Source: Planctomycetales bacterium (GTDB lineage: Bacteria; Planctomycetota; Planctomycetia; Isosphaerales; Isosphaeraceae). Taken from it: DNA of 64,000 nt. Positions 26,349 to 34,536 of the stretch are shown here, one piece after another. Every line of letters starts with the position of its first letter. The stretch's first letter is position 1. The DNA lies in the NCBI GenBank assembly GCA_027449865.1, contig DAIDKV010000022.1, positions 1 to 64,000 on the forward strand, written 5' to 3'. The notes under the pieces were generated by a model. That model searched no databases. It saw only the letters and a program-made list of their open reading frames with translations, and was not told the origin of the DNA. The translations under genes and the position numbers were made by a program.

Positions 26349-28109
26349 ATGGACCTTCACTTCCAGGGACCTGAAGCCAGCGCTGAGGAGCGGGCCGCCG
26401 TCGACGGCGTTCTGCGGGATCAACCTGCGCACCGCGATCTGCTGTTGCCGGCGTTGCACGCCGCACAGGACCGGTTCGGATGGGTCACGCCCGGTGCGCT
26501 GGATTACATTTGTCGGCGGCTCTCGGTCCCGCCAGCCGAGGCGCATGGGGTGGTCACGTTCTATCACCTGCTCTCACTCGAACCGATGCCGGCCGCGATG
26601 ACTCACGTCTGCGACGACATCGCCTGCCGGGTTCAGGGCGCTGAAAGGCTCTGCGACGAACTGGCCCGCCGGCTCGGACCCGAGGGCGAGGGCGGATGGA
26701 AGCGCAGCCCCTGCCTCGGTCTTTGCGAGCGGGCTCCCGCGGCCGTGGTGATCCGGGCCGGAGCGGCGCCCTCGGCGTTTGCCGTCGCGCCGGCCTCGGC
26801 CGAGGCGATCGCGACGGAACCCGAGGAAGACTTCACGGCCTTCCGGCGATCGGTCCCGCGTGAGGGCGGACGTCTGCTCCATCGGATCGGGCGGGTCGAT
26901 CCTTCAAGTTTGTCCGGGTACCTCGAATCGGGCGGATATGCTGGGCTCCGGCGGGCCATCGAGATCGGGCCGGCGGCCGTGATCGGCGAGGTCTCGGCGT
27001 CGAAACTGATGGGACGCGGTGGCGCAGCCTTCCCCACCGGCCGCAAGTGGGAGGCCGTCGCGAGAGCATCGGCTCGGCCGCATTACGTGATTTGCAATGC
27101 CGATGAATCAGAGCCTGGCACCTTCAAGGACCGCGTCCTGATGGAGGGCGACCCGTTCGCGGTGGTCGAGGGGATGACGATTGCCGGCCTCGCGACCGGG
27201 AGCGAGCGAGGATTTCTCTACATCCGCGGCGAGTATCCGCTGGCCCTCCGTCGGATGGCCGCGGCGATCGAGTCGGCGCGGGCCGGGGGCTGGCTCGGGC
27301 GTGATCTTCAGGGTTCGGGCCTCTCATTCGATATCGAGATCCGCCGGGGGGCCGGCGCCTATATCTGTGGCGAGGAGACAGCTCTTTTTAACTCGATCGA
27401 AGGGAAGCGCGGCGAGCCCCGCAACAAGCCGCCGTTCCCGTCGGAGGCTGGGGTGTTCGGCAAGCCGACCCTGGTCAACAACGTCGAGACCCTGGTCAAC
27501 ATCCCGCTGATTCTCCGGCTCGGCGGCGAGGCTTACGCGAAGATTGGGACGTCCGCCTCGACCGGCCCGAAGCTCTTCTGCGTCTCGGGGCACGTCGAGC
27601 GGCCGGGCGTCTATGAGGTCGACTTCGGCGCCACGCTCGGCGAACTGATCGCGATGGCCGGGGGTGTGACGGGCGGCCGGCGGCTCCGGGCCGTCCTGCT
27701 CGGAGGCGCGGCGGGGGTCTTCGTCGGGCCCGATCAACTCGCGATGCCGCTTACCTTCGAGGGAACACGCGCCGCCGCGGCGACTCTCGGCTCGGGCGTG
27801 ATTCTGGCCTTCGACGACTCGACCGATCTGGGCGACATTCTGCTCCGGATCGCGGCCTTCTTTCGCGACGAGTCGTGCGGCCAGTGCGTCCCCTGCCGGG
27901 TCGGAACCGTCCGCCAGGCGGAACTGCTCCACCGGCTTCGATCGGGATGTCTGATCGGCGACCTGGCGACTGAGTTGGCCCTCCTGCGCGAGATTGGTCA
28001 GGTGATGCGCGACGCCTCAATCTGCGGACTGGGGCAGACGGCCTCCTCCGCGGTGGAGTCGGCCCTGACGGCGCTCGAACTCCTCGCTGGTCCGGAGCCC
28101 CGATCATGA
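26349..28109 (+). CDS. Fused NuoE-NuoF-type subunit of formate dehydrogenase (FdsG-FdsB-like)
   Basis: A 586-residue fusion. Residues 1-150 are NuoE-like, with a [2Fe-2S] set at C88, C93, C122 and C126 (CDDIAC, CLGLC). Residues ~190-580 are NuoF-like: FMN/NADH site GRGGAAFPTGRKW at 222-234, NADESEPGTFKDR, and a [4Fe-4S] set ESCGQCVPC (C510, C513, C516) with C559. It should oxidise or reduce NAD(H). I prefer ATG 26349; a GTG at 26331 lies in the repeat. It overlaps the next gene by four bases. In FdsGBA-type enzymes these are two proteins, here one. Confidence 0.92.
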   Translation: MDLHFQGPEASAEERAAVDGVLRDQPAHRDLLLPALHAAQDRFGWVTPGALDYICRRLSVPPAEAHGVVTFYHLLSLEPMPAAMTHVCDDIACRVQGAERLCDELARRLGPEGEGGWKRSPCLGLCERAPAAVVIRAGAAPSAFAVAPASAEAIATEPEEDFTAFRRSVPREGGRLLHRIGRVDPSSLSGYLESGGYAGLRRAIEIGPAAVIGEVSASKLMGRGGAAFPTGRKWEAVARASARPHYVICNADESEPGTFKDRVLMEGDPFAVVEGMTIAGLATGSERGFLYIRGEYPLALRRMAAAIESARAGGWLGRDLQGSGLSFDIEIRRGAGAYICGEETALFNSIEGKRGEPRNKPPFPSEAGVFGKPTLVNNVETLVNIPLILRLGGEAYAKIGTSASTGPKLFCVSGHVERPGVYEVDFGATLGELIAMAGGVTGGRRLRAVLLGGAAGVFVGPDQLAMPLTFEGTRAAAATLGSGVILAFDDSTDLGDILLRIAAFFRDESCGQCVPCRVGTVRQAELLHRLRSGCLIGDLATELALLREIGQVMRDASICGLGQTASSAVESALTALELLAGPEPRS

Positions 28110-29038
28110 TCGACGATTCCCTCTGGTTCCGACCTCCGCCACGACCGAGCCAGACCCCGGTGGCACCGCCTCGGCCGTTGATCGGCATGGTGTCGCTCAC
28201 GATCGACGGTCAATCGGTCGAGGTCGCAGCTTCGTCGACCATACTTGAAGCCTGTCGCTCGATCGGCGTCGAGATCCCGACGCTCTGCTACCTCGAGAAC
28301 CTCACGCCGGTGAACGTCTGCCGGATCTGCGTGGTCGAGGTGACGGGGGCTCGGGTGCTGGTTCCGGCCTGTTCGCGGCGGGTCGAGCCGGGGATGGAGA
28401 TCCAGACCGATTCGCCGCGCGTGGCGCTGGCCAGGCGAATGGTGATGGAGTTCCTCGCCTCGTCGGTGGATCTCTCCACGGCGCCCCAGGCGCTGGAGTA
28501 CGCGAGGCGATACGGAGCCCGGCCCGAACGCCACGGCGCCGCGATCGAGACGGTCGAGCAGCCGGTCAAGATCGACAACGATCTTTATGTGCGTGATTAC
28601 GCCAAGTGTATCCTTTGCTACAAATGTGTCGAGGCGTGTGGGACCGACGCTCAAAATACCTTCGCGATCGCGGTGGCCGGGCGCGGCTTCGACGCCCGCA
28701 TCTCGACCGAGGCCGACGTCCCCCTGCCCGACTCGGCCTGCGTGTATTGCGGGAACTGCATCGGCGTCTGCCCGACCGGCGCTCTGATGTTCCGCAGTGA
28801 GTTCGAAATGCGGGAATCCGGAACCTGGGATGAGTCGCGGCAATCGAAGACCGACACGATCTGTTCGTATTGCGGCGTCGGCTGCACACTGACGCTCCAC
28901 GTGCAGGAGAACCGGATCGTCAAGGTGACGTCGCCGATGGATGTCGAGGTCACGCACGGCAACCTTTGCATCAAGGGGCGGTTCGGATTTGAGTTCGTCC
29001 ACGACGACCCGAAGGAGGAATCAAGCCCCGTCGGTTGA
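28106..29038 (+). CDS. NuoG-like iron-sulfur subunit carrying the detached FdhA Fe4S4 domain
   Basis: A 310-residue protein. [2Fe-2S] ferredoxin domain: C61, C72, C75, C89. Two [4Fe-4S] sites: C168/C171/C174/C178 (CILCYKC) and C212/C215/C218/C222 (CVYCGNC). The C-terminus is the molybdoenzyme Fe4S4 domain with C253/C256/C260 (CSYCGVGC) and C288, ending GNLCIKGRFGFEFV. In FdsA-type enzymes the chain continues from here directly into the catalytic part; here it stops after ten more residues, while the catalytic part is encoded upstream. The NuoG-type His-Cys cluster motif is not visible. Added to the 640-residue catalytic chain it gives a normal FdsA length. Confidence 0.9.
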   Translation: MIDDSLWFRPPPRPSQTPVAPPRPLIGMVSLTIDGQSVEVAASSTILEACRSIGVEIPTLCYLENLTPVNVCRICVVEVTGARVLVPACSRRVEPGMEIQTDSPRVALARRMVMEFLASSVDLSTAPQALEYARRYGARPERHGAAIETVEQPVKIDNDLYVRDYAKCILCYKCVEACGTDAQNTFAIAVAGRGFDARISTEADVPLPDSACVYCGNCIGVCPTGALMFRSEFEMRESGTWDESRQSKTDTICSYCGVGCTLTLHVQENRIVKVTSPMDVEVTHGNLCIKGRFGFEFVHDDPKEESSPVG

Positions 29039-29086
29039 GTCGGACCCCTCACTTCCGCGACAGTCCACCCATCGAGAGGCCTTTCC

Positions 29087-29665
29087 ATGAGAACCCGTCG
29101 TCTCGCGATGCTTGCGTTACTGGCCGGGGGGATCTGCGGGAATTTGGCGAACGTCCGGGAGAGTGCGGCGGCCCCGCCGACGCCGCCGGTGCCGGGCAAG
29201 TCGCGCCCGAACGAGGCCCGCGTGTCCCGGCGGTTCGAGGCGGAAGGGATCCGGACGGTCGTCCTGCGTGCCGAGGCGGCGGGGCAGGCGAGGGTGCGCG
29301 TCGTTCCGGGCCTCTCTGCGATCGCGGTGTCGGCCCGCCCGGTCGGCGATGCGCGGGGCTATCACCCGGCCGATCCCGGCTGGAGGGAGACGCCCGCCTC
29401 GGAATGGGGGCTCGACTTCTCGGCCGCCCGGTATGGCCCGACGCTCGTGGTCTCGTCGAGGTCCGAGGTCCGATATATTCACCACTACTATCATCTGGAG
29501 GAGATCGCCATCGAGGTGCCCCCGGGCGTCGCGGTGATCCGGCAGTATCGGGAGCTCTCGGGAAGAGGTGAGCCGGACCTCTCTCCGCCCGGCGAGCGAG
29601 GGACAGAACGTCCTGGGACGGGCGGCGCGGCCACTCCCTCATCCCGGGAGGGATCCCCGAGATGA
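29087..29665 (+). CDS. Exported protein of unknown function
   Basis: A 192-residue protein with a signal peptide (MRTRRLAMLALLAGGICG, cleavage probably near ESAAA). The mature part is beta-rich with an adhesin/auto-transporter-like run (IRTVVLRAEAAGQARVRVVP, EVRYIHHYYHLEEIAIEVPP), resembling DUF4097-type folds, but I do not assign it. The tail is Gly/Pro/Ser-rich. It overlaps the next gene by four bases (ATGA). Confidence 0.55.
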   Translation: MRTRRLAMLALLAGGICGNLANVRESAAAPPTPPVPGKSRPNEARVSRRFEAEGIRTVVLRAEAAGQARVRVVPGLSAIAVSARPVGDARGYHPADPGWRETPASEWGLDFSAARYGPTLVVSSRSEVRYIHHYYHLEEIAIEVPPGVAVIRQYRELSGRGEPDLSPPGERGTERPGTGGAATPSSREGSPR

Positions 29666-30045
29666 GGGGCGGCCTGCGGATCTGGCACATCATGGTGGTC
29701 GTGGCGGCCGTGGCGGTGCTGCTCGCCGGGGCCCGTTACGACCTTTCGGCCACGCCGGTTTCGCCGATCCTGGTGGTCGCGTATCTATGCGGCTTCCTGG
29801 GGATGCTGGGGGCGCAGCACCGCGGGCGACGGTGGCGGACCGGGCTCCTGCTCGGGCTCTTCCTCGGCCCGATCGGTGTCATCGGGGCGTGGTTGCGGCC
29901 GATTTCGGAAAAATGTACCCGGAGTTTCACGCAGAGACGCAGAGGTTCGCAGAGACGCAGAGAAGACCGGGAGATCAGGAATCCAAAAGGAAAATCTATC
30001 GTATGCCTAAAAAGATTTGATTGTTTTAAAGATATTTTTTTATAA
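29662..30045 (+). CDS. Small membrane protein with repeat-derived C-terminus
   Basis: A 127-residue frame. Three hydrophobic stretches occur (IMVVVAAVAVLLAGA, ILVVAYLCGFLGML, GLLLGLFLGPIGVIGAWL). The reading then enters the palindromic repeat at 29920, so the last ~40 residues (RSFTQRRRGSQRRR onward) are translated repeat DNA plus an AT-rich patch. The natural protein probably ended near residue 85. A decayed copy of its HRGRRWRTG segment lies at 30267-30320. Function unknown. Confidence 0.5.
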   Translation: MRGGLRIWHIMVVVAAVAVLLAGARYDLSATPVSPILVVAYLCGFLGMLGAQHRGRRWRTGLLLGLFLGPIGVIGAWLRPISEKCTRSFTQRRRGSQRRREDREIRNPKGKSIVCLKRFDCFKDIFL

Positions 30046-30254
30046 ATTTGAGAATATTGTGCGCCGCTCGCAATTTCGTTTGTGTATATGATACATCCAT
30101 TGTTCACGCAATCTACTACAAAATCATTCTTCTATGTGAAGTCTGTGCCCTCTGTGACTCTGTGGTGAATCTGTTCTGATGGATACGGCTCGGCGACGGT
30201 GGTGAATCCGTTCTGATGGATACGGCTCGGCCGCGCTGTGGCTCTGCGTGAAAC
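29920..30254. repeat. Degenerate GCAGAGAC-type palindrome with AT-rich insert and tandem duplication
   Basis: The left arm at 29920-29965 (GGAGTTTCACGCAGAGACGC and GCAGAGACGCAGAGAA) matches the left arm of the element at 42835. The mate CTCTGCGTGAAAC is at 30242-30254. In between lie an AT-rich stretch (about 30000-30130) unlike the rest of the window and a tandem direct repeat of about 33 bases with 37-base period (30162 and 30199, TGAATCYGTTCTGATGGATA). It looks like a repeat element invaded and rearranged. Confidence 0.65.
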
Positions 30255-30266
30255 GCTTCATCCTTG

Positions 30267-30320
30267 CGGATGCTAGGCGTTCAGTGTCGCGGTCGACGAT
30301 GGCGGACCGGGCCCCGCGCC
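30267..30320 (+). pseudogene. Decayed fragment of the 29662 membrane-protein gene
   Basis: CGGATGCTAGGCG followed by GTCGACGATGGCGGACCGG parallels the sequence that encodes GMLGAQHRGRRWRTG in the 29662 gene. It is only about 55 bases long, on the far side of the repeat. This suggests that the repeat region arose with, or caused, a partial duplication. About 200 further non-coding bases separate it from the next gene. Confidence 0.4.
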
Positions 30321-30530
30321 GATTCGCGGGCTAGTCCATACGAGGCCAGGATTCTACAATGGATCTTCACCCGGGCGGCTGACGGTGGCGCGATGATCGC
30401 CGGCTGGAGCCGGTTCCTACAAGTAGATAGGGCGGCGCGATGGCGTCTCCCCTGGCGGAGGTTCCTGGCCTCCGCTCCGCGCGCACGAATCCGTCACGCA
30501 TCCCGCTTGCAACGAAGAAGGAAGAGAGTC

Positions 30531-32333
30531 ATGGCAAAGCACCGCCCCAACGGTCCGAAGGGGAATTCCTCGGGCCGTCCGAAGTCGGGCCAGCGCACGC
30601 TGTCCGGCGCCCGGCCGGGCGGATCCGGGCCGCGCCCGAAGCACGGCGGCGGCCCGCACGGTCCGAAGAAACACGGCCATGGCCCGAAGCACGGCGGCCC
30701 GAAGCGCCATGATCGACCCGCCGCCGCCGTCGGTGGCGGCCCGAAGAGGCACGATCGACCCGCCGCCGCCGGAGGCGCCGGTCCGAAGCGTCACGATCGG
30801 CCGGCCGGCGAGCCTCGCCCCCGCGCCCGGGCCGAGGGGAGCAAGCCCGATCGGCTCCAGAAAGTCCTCGCCCAGGCCGGCTTCGGCTCGCGCAGGGGCT
30901 GCGAGGAGCTGATCGTCCAGGGACGCGTCACCATCAATGGCCAGGTCGCCCGAGAGCTGGGGACCCGGGTCGAGCCGGGCGCCAGGGTCGCCGTTGACGG
31001 CGAGCCGATCCGCCTCGAAACACTCGTGTATCTCGCCGTGAACAAGCCCGAGGGCTACGTCTCGACCAATTCCGATCCCTCCGGTCGACCCCGCGTCGTC
31101 GACCTGGTCGCCGAGATCCCGCAGCGGGTCTACACCGTCGGCCGGCTCGACGAGGACAGCACGGGGCTGATGCTGCTCACCAACGACGGCAACCTGGCGA
31201 ACCGCCTGGCCCATCCGAAGTACGGGGTTGAAAAACTCTATCAGGCGCTCGTCGCCGGGTCGCCCGAGCCCGAGACGCTCTCGAAGCTCACCGAGGGCGT
31301 CTGGCTCTCCGACGGCAAGGTCCGCGCGAAGCGGGTTCGGATCGCCGGACGCCGCGGTCAGGCGACCATGCTGGAACTGGTCCTCGCCGAGGGGAAGAAA
31401 CGCGAGATCCGCCGGATGCTCGCCAAGCTCGGGCACAAGGTGATGTCGCTGAACCGGATCGCCATCGGGCCGATCGCGCTCAAGGGACTGGCGCCCGGCG
31501 AGTCGCGACCGCTGACGAAGCACGAGGTCGAGCTGCTCCGCAAGGTGGCCGCGGGCGAGTCGCTATCCGTTCCCGGCTTCCCCGAGTCGGAGCATCCCCG
31601 TCCGCCCCGCGGGCCAAGGAAAGTCGGACAGGCCGGAGCCGAAGCCGGGGCCGGCCCGAAGGGCGACCGGCGCCGCCATCGCGACGAAGCCGAAGGCCCC
31701 CCTCACGGCCGACGCCCGGGCGGTCGACCCACCGGACCGGCCGGCGCGGGCGGTCGTCCGCAACGTCCACGCCCGAGGCCCGATCAGGAGGAGGCGCCGC
31801 CGCTGGTTCAGGGACCGAGGCACGGCACGCCACCACGCCCGACCGGCCCACGCCGACCGGCCCAGGCGGAAGGCGGACCGCCGCCACGTCCGACAGGTCC
31901 GAGGCGTCACGCGCAGGATGGCGGACCTCCGCCACGTCCGGCTGGGCCCAGGCGACCGGCCGAGGCGCAAGGCGGACCTCCGCCACGTCCGGCTGGGCCC
32001 AGGCGACCGGCCGAGGCGGAAGGTGGACCGCCGCCGCGTCCCGAGGGCCCGCGCGGAGCCCGGCCGCCGGCCGGTCCAGCCGCGACCCACGGCCCGCAGT
32101 CGCGCCGGCCACCGGCCCGGCCCGGCGCGCCAGCCTCGAAACCGCCGAAGGGAGATCAGCAGGAGGGGCCCCGTCGTCGGATCATCGGCCTGGAAGGCCC
32201 CGCGGCCGAGGCACTCGGGGGACGGAAGCGTCCTCCCTCGCGCAAGCCGAAGCCGCCGCGTTCCGCACTCGGGCAACGGCCCGGCCGGCTCCGCGCCCCA
32301 CGTCCGAAGGACGGGCAGGACGGCGAGTCATGA
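30531..32333 (+). CDS. RsuA/RluB-family pseudouridine synthase with long low-complexity tails
   Basis: A 600-residue protein. Residues ~1-105 are Lys/His/Pro/Gly-rich with three GPKRHDRPA units. An S4 RNA-binding domain (about 107-155: RLQKVLAQAGFGSRRGCEEL) precedes the catalytic core; GRLDEDSTGLMLLTNDG holds the catalytic Asp207. KKREIRRMLAKLGHKV is the usual C-terminal signature, ending near residue 345. The remaining ~250 residues are Pro/Arg/Gly repeats. It modifies uridine in rRNA, most likely the 23S site of RluB. GGAAGAG precedes ATG 30531. It overlaps the PyrK-like gene by four bases. Confidence 0.88.
   Translation: MAKHRPNGPKGNSSGRPKSGQRTLSGARPGGSGPRPKHGGGPHGPKKHGHGPKHGGPKRHDRPAAAVGGGPKRHDRPAAAGGAGPKRHDRPAGEPRPRARAEGSKPDRLQKVLAQAGFGSRRGCEELIVQGRVTINGQVARELGTRVEPGARVAVDGEPIRLETLVYLAVNKPEGYVSTNSDPSGRPRVVDLVAEIPQRVYTVGRLDEDSTGLMLLTNDGNLANRLAHPKYGVEKLYQALVAGSPEPETLSKLTEGVWLSDGKVRAKRVRIAGRRGQATMLELVLAEGKKREIRRMLAKLGHKVMSLNRIAIGPIALKGLAPGESRPLTKHEVELLRKVAAGESLSVPGFPESEHPRPPRGPRKVGQAGAEAGAGPKGDRRRHRDEAEGPPHGRRPGGRPTGPAGAGGRPQRPRPRPDQEEAPPLVQGPRHGTPPRPTGPRRPAQAEGGPPPRPTGPRRHAQDGGPPPRPAGPRRPAEAQGGPPPRPAGPRRPAEAEGGPPPRPEGPRGARPPAGPAATHGPQSRRPPARPGAPASKPPKGDQQEGPRRRIIGLEGPAAEALGGRKRPPSRKPKPPRSALGQRPGRLRAPRPKDGQDGES
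31830..32045 (+). repeat. Tandem ~54-base repeats encoding GGPPPRPxGPRRPAxA
   Basis: Four to five direct copies in the 3' part of the pseudouridine synthase gene encode GGPPPRPTGPRRPAQAE-like units of about 17 residues. Two neighbouring copies are almost identical in DNA, a sign of recent slippage or recombination. The repeats are in frame, so copy number can vary without loss of the protein. Confidence 0.85.
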
Positions 32334-33169
32334 GCGGGACCGACTTCCAGGGACCGTTCCATCGATGCGCAACGATTGTCGAAAACGTGCCCGTCGCCCG
32401 AGAGACCTATCGCATCCGGCTGGCCGATCCGGCCATCGCCGGGTCGATCCGGCCGGGGCAGTTCGTCATGATCCGACCCGGTGGCGACGGGTCGGATGAC
32501 CCCCTGCTCGGCCGACCGCTGGCGCTCTACGACGTCGTCCGCGACGCATCGGGCGCTCCGGTCGCCTTCGACGTGGTCTATCTTGTCATCGGCCGGGGAA
32601 CCTCGGCGCTCTCGCGACGTCGGGCGGGTGAATCGCTCTCGATCTGGGGACCGCTCGGCAATGGGTTCGGTCGCGCACCCGAGGGACCGGCCGTCTTCGT
32701 CGCCGGTGGGATCGGCCAGACCCCGTTCCTCGCCCTCGGCCGCGACTGGCTCCAACCCGGCGGACCGTGCCCCTCCGCCACCCTGCTCTACGGGGTTCGT
32801 TCCGCTGATCTGCTGGCGGGCGTCGACGACTTCCACGCCGCCGGAGTCCACGTCGAGATCGCCACCGACGACGGCTCCGCCGGACATCACGGATTTGTCA
32901 CCGACCTGCTCGCCCGTCGCCTCGACCGCGGCGAGCGGCCGGCGAAGGTCGTCGGATGCGGCCCGCCCGCCATGCTCGCCGCCCTCGCCCGACTCACCGA
33001 GCGCCATGGGCTCGACTGCGATGTCTCGCTCGAGAACCACATGGCCTGCGGCTTCGGCGCCTGCTTCAGTTGCGTCGCCCCGATTCGGCAGCCCGATGGC
33101 TCGGCCGACCTCCGGCGCGTTTGCGTTGAGGGGCCCGTCTTTCCGGCGAGAGGGGTTGTTTGGAGCTGA
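32330..33169 (+). CDS. pyrK: PyrK-like dihydroorotate dehydrogenase electron-transfer subunit
   Basis: A 279-residue ferredoxin-reductase-type flavoprotein. An FAD-binding barrel (RPGQFVMIRPGG, GRPLALYDVV) is followed by an NAD-binding fold (VFVAGGIGQTPFLALG, KVVGCGPPAMLAAL). The PyrK-type [2Fe-2S] ligands at the C-terminus are C240, C245, C248 and C265 (MACGFGACFSC). In the family it passes electrons from PyrD to NAD+. No pyrD is in this window, so the partner is elsewhere or the protein serves another reductase. Coupled to the pseudouridine synthase gene by an ATGA overlap. Confidence 0.82.
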   Translation: MSGTDFQGPFHRCATIVENVPVARETYRIRLADPAIAGSIRPGQFVMIRPGGDGSDDPLLGRPLALYDVVRDASGAPVAFDVVYLVIGRGTSALSRRRAGESLSIWGPLGNGFGRAPEGPAVFVAGGIGQTPFLALGRDWLQPGGPCPSATLLYGVRSADLLAGVDDFHAAGVHVEIATDDGSAGHHGFVTDLLARRLDRGERPAKVVGCGPPAMLAALARLTERHGLDCDVSLENHMACGFGACFSCVAPIRQPDGSADLRRVCVEGPVFPARGVVWS

Positions 33170-33307
33170 TTCGAGTTTCCACTTTCCAGATAAGATTCAG
33201 GATTTCAGGTGTCGGACCTTCACCCTTTCCTCTTTCTGTGAGCCGGCTGAGGCGGGTTGTGGTTTCGATTTCGATTCGATCCGATCAGAACGGGTGCGAC
33301 GGGGCGG

Positions 33308-34087
33308 TTAGCGGCTGGCGCGGCCCTGGGTTTTGATCCGGTCGCGGAGCCGGGCCGCCTGCTCGTAGTCCTCACGAGCGATAGCCTCGTCGAGCTGCTC
33401 ACGTAGCGTTTTCTCGACGTGGTAGTTGCTCCGAATCTCCTGCTCGAAATGGCGGAGCTGATCCGCCAGCGCGGGGTTGGGCGAGCCGTCGATCCCCCGA
33501 TCTTCCCACCACGCCAACTGGTGGGCGTCAATCCGGTCGATCCCTTCGCGAAGGGCGTCGATGGCTTCCTCATAACGGCGACGCTCAAGAGCGAGAATCG
33601 TGACCGCCTGCGCCCGGTGAAACAGGACCGGACCCCGGAGTTGCTCGTGCGAGGCAATAAATGCCTCTTCATGTCCGTGTTGATGGATGAAGTCGATCAG
33701 GTCGAGGGTATGGTCGGCGTCCTGGATCGCCCGGTCGTATCGGCGGAGGGTCAACCAGGCAACGCGGCGATGGTTGAACTGGATGAATTCCCGATCGGCC
33801 TCGTTCGATTGCGCCGGCGACATCGTCCACGAGGCGGGCCTCGTTTTGGCGCCGGACGAGCCGCGGACGGCCGCGCAATGGCGGAGGTAGTCGAGATAGG
33901 TGTTGAAACCGTGAGGCCGGAGGCCATCGGGGCGTCCGGTGACCTCAAGCTGCAAGAGACCCAGCTCGATCCGGACCTGAAGGACCGTCCGCCCGTCACG
34001 GGCCCGGACCTCCCTGGCAAGCACTTCACCGGGCTCAGGGTCGAAAGGCCAGCCCTGGATCACGTCATCCAAGTCGCGTCGCATCAC
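33308..34087 (-). CDS. UVR-motif protein of unknown function
   Basis: A 259-residue protein. The C-terminus (about 228-252, LREQLDEAIAREDYEQAARL) is a UVR motif, as found in UvrB, UvrC and McsA and used for protein pairing. The N-terminal ~90 residues form a beta-rich domain (VLQVRIELGLLQLEVTGRPD GL onward) and the middle is helical, with TPR-like spacing (FNHRRVAWLTLRRYDRAIQ). A nuclease domain is not visible. The family is conserved in planctomycetes without a known role. Start ATG at 34087 or 34084. Confidence 0.7.
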   Translation of the reverse strand: MMRRDLDDVIQGWPFDPEPGEVLAREVRARDGRTVLQVRIELGLLQLEVTGRPDGLRPHGFNTYLDYLRHCAAVRGSSGAKTRPASWTMSPAQSNEADREFIQFNHRRVAWLTLRRYDRAIQDADHTLDLIDFIHQHGHEEAFIASHEQLRGPVLFHRAQAVTILALERRRYEEAIDALREGIDRIDAHQLAWWEDRGIDGSPNPALADQLRHFEQEIRSNYHVEKTLREQLDEAIAREDYEQAARLRDRIKTQGRASR

Positions 34088-34242
34088 TGGACCCCGCCCA
34101 GCCGGATCTTGACGAAGGGGAGAAGGGCCGAGGGCCCACGCCCGACACCTCTCTCGTCTTCAAGTATAGACCGGGATTGCGGTCCGTGACCATTGGCCTG
34201 GAGAAGATCGCGGCGAGAGCGGCCTTGTCCGCTTCGCGTGGA

Positions 34243-34536
34243 TCAGGAATGGCGGGGATGGACCGTCCGGGCGAGAGCGGCGAGAGCGGCCTCGGCATCG
34301 GGCCCCTGCGCTTCCAGTTCGAGTTGCTCGCCGTGCTCGGCGATCATGGTGAGCAGCTCGCGCATGCTCTTGCCGTTGTAGCGGCGGCCGTCGTGAATCA
34401 CCCAGACGTCCGACCGGAACTGCCCCGCCGTGCAGATGAACTGTGCGGCCGTCCTCATCCCGAGGCCGCAGGCTTCCTGGATTTTCACCTGGCAGCGCGC
34501 AATCGGGGTGTTCAGGGGCATGATGCCGTCCTCCAT
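34243..34536 (-). CDS. HPr-family protein lacking the active-site His (Crh-like)
   Basis: A 97-residue protein with the whole HPr outline: V-K-I-x-x-x-x-GL at 17-25, AAQFICTAGQF, NGKSMRELLTM (54-64) and LEAQGPDAEAALAAL. The phosphohistidine site GLHARPA reads GLGMRTA (24-30), so the His that receives phosphate from enzyme I is replaced by Gly, while the regulatory-site Ser in KS (S57) is kept. Bacillus Crh shows the same pattern and serves only in regulation. It probably does not carry phosphate for sugar uptake; a HprK-linked regulatory role is inferred. The start could be 34521. Confidence 0.78.
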   Translation of the reverse strand: MEDGIMPLNTPIARCQVKIQEACGLGMRTAAQFICTAGQFRSDVWVIHDGRRYNGKSMRELLTMIAEHGEQLELEAQGPDAEAALAALARTVHPRHS

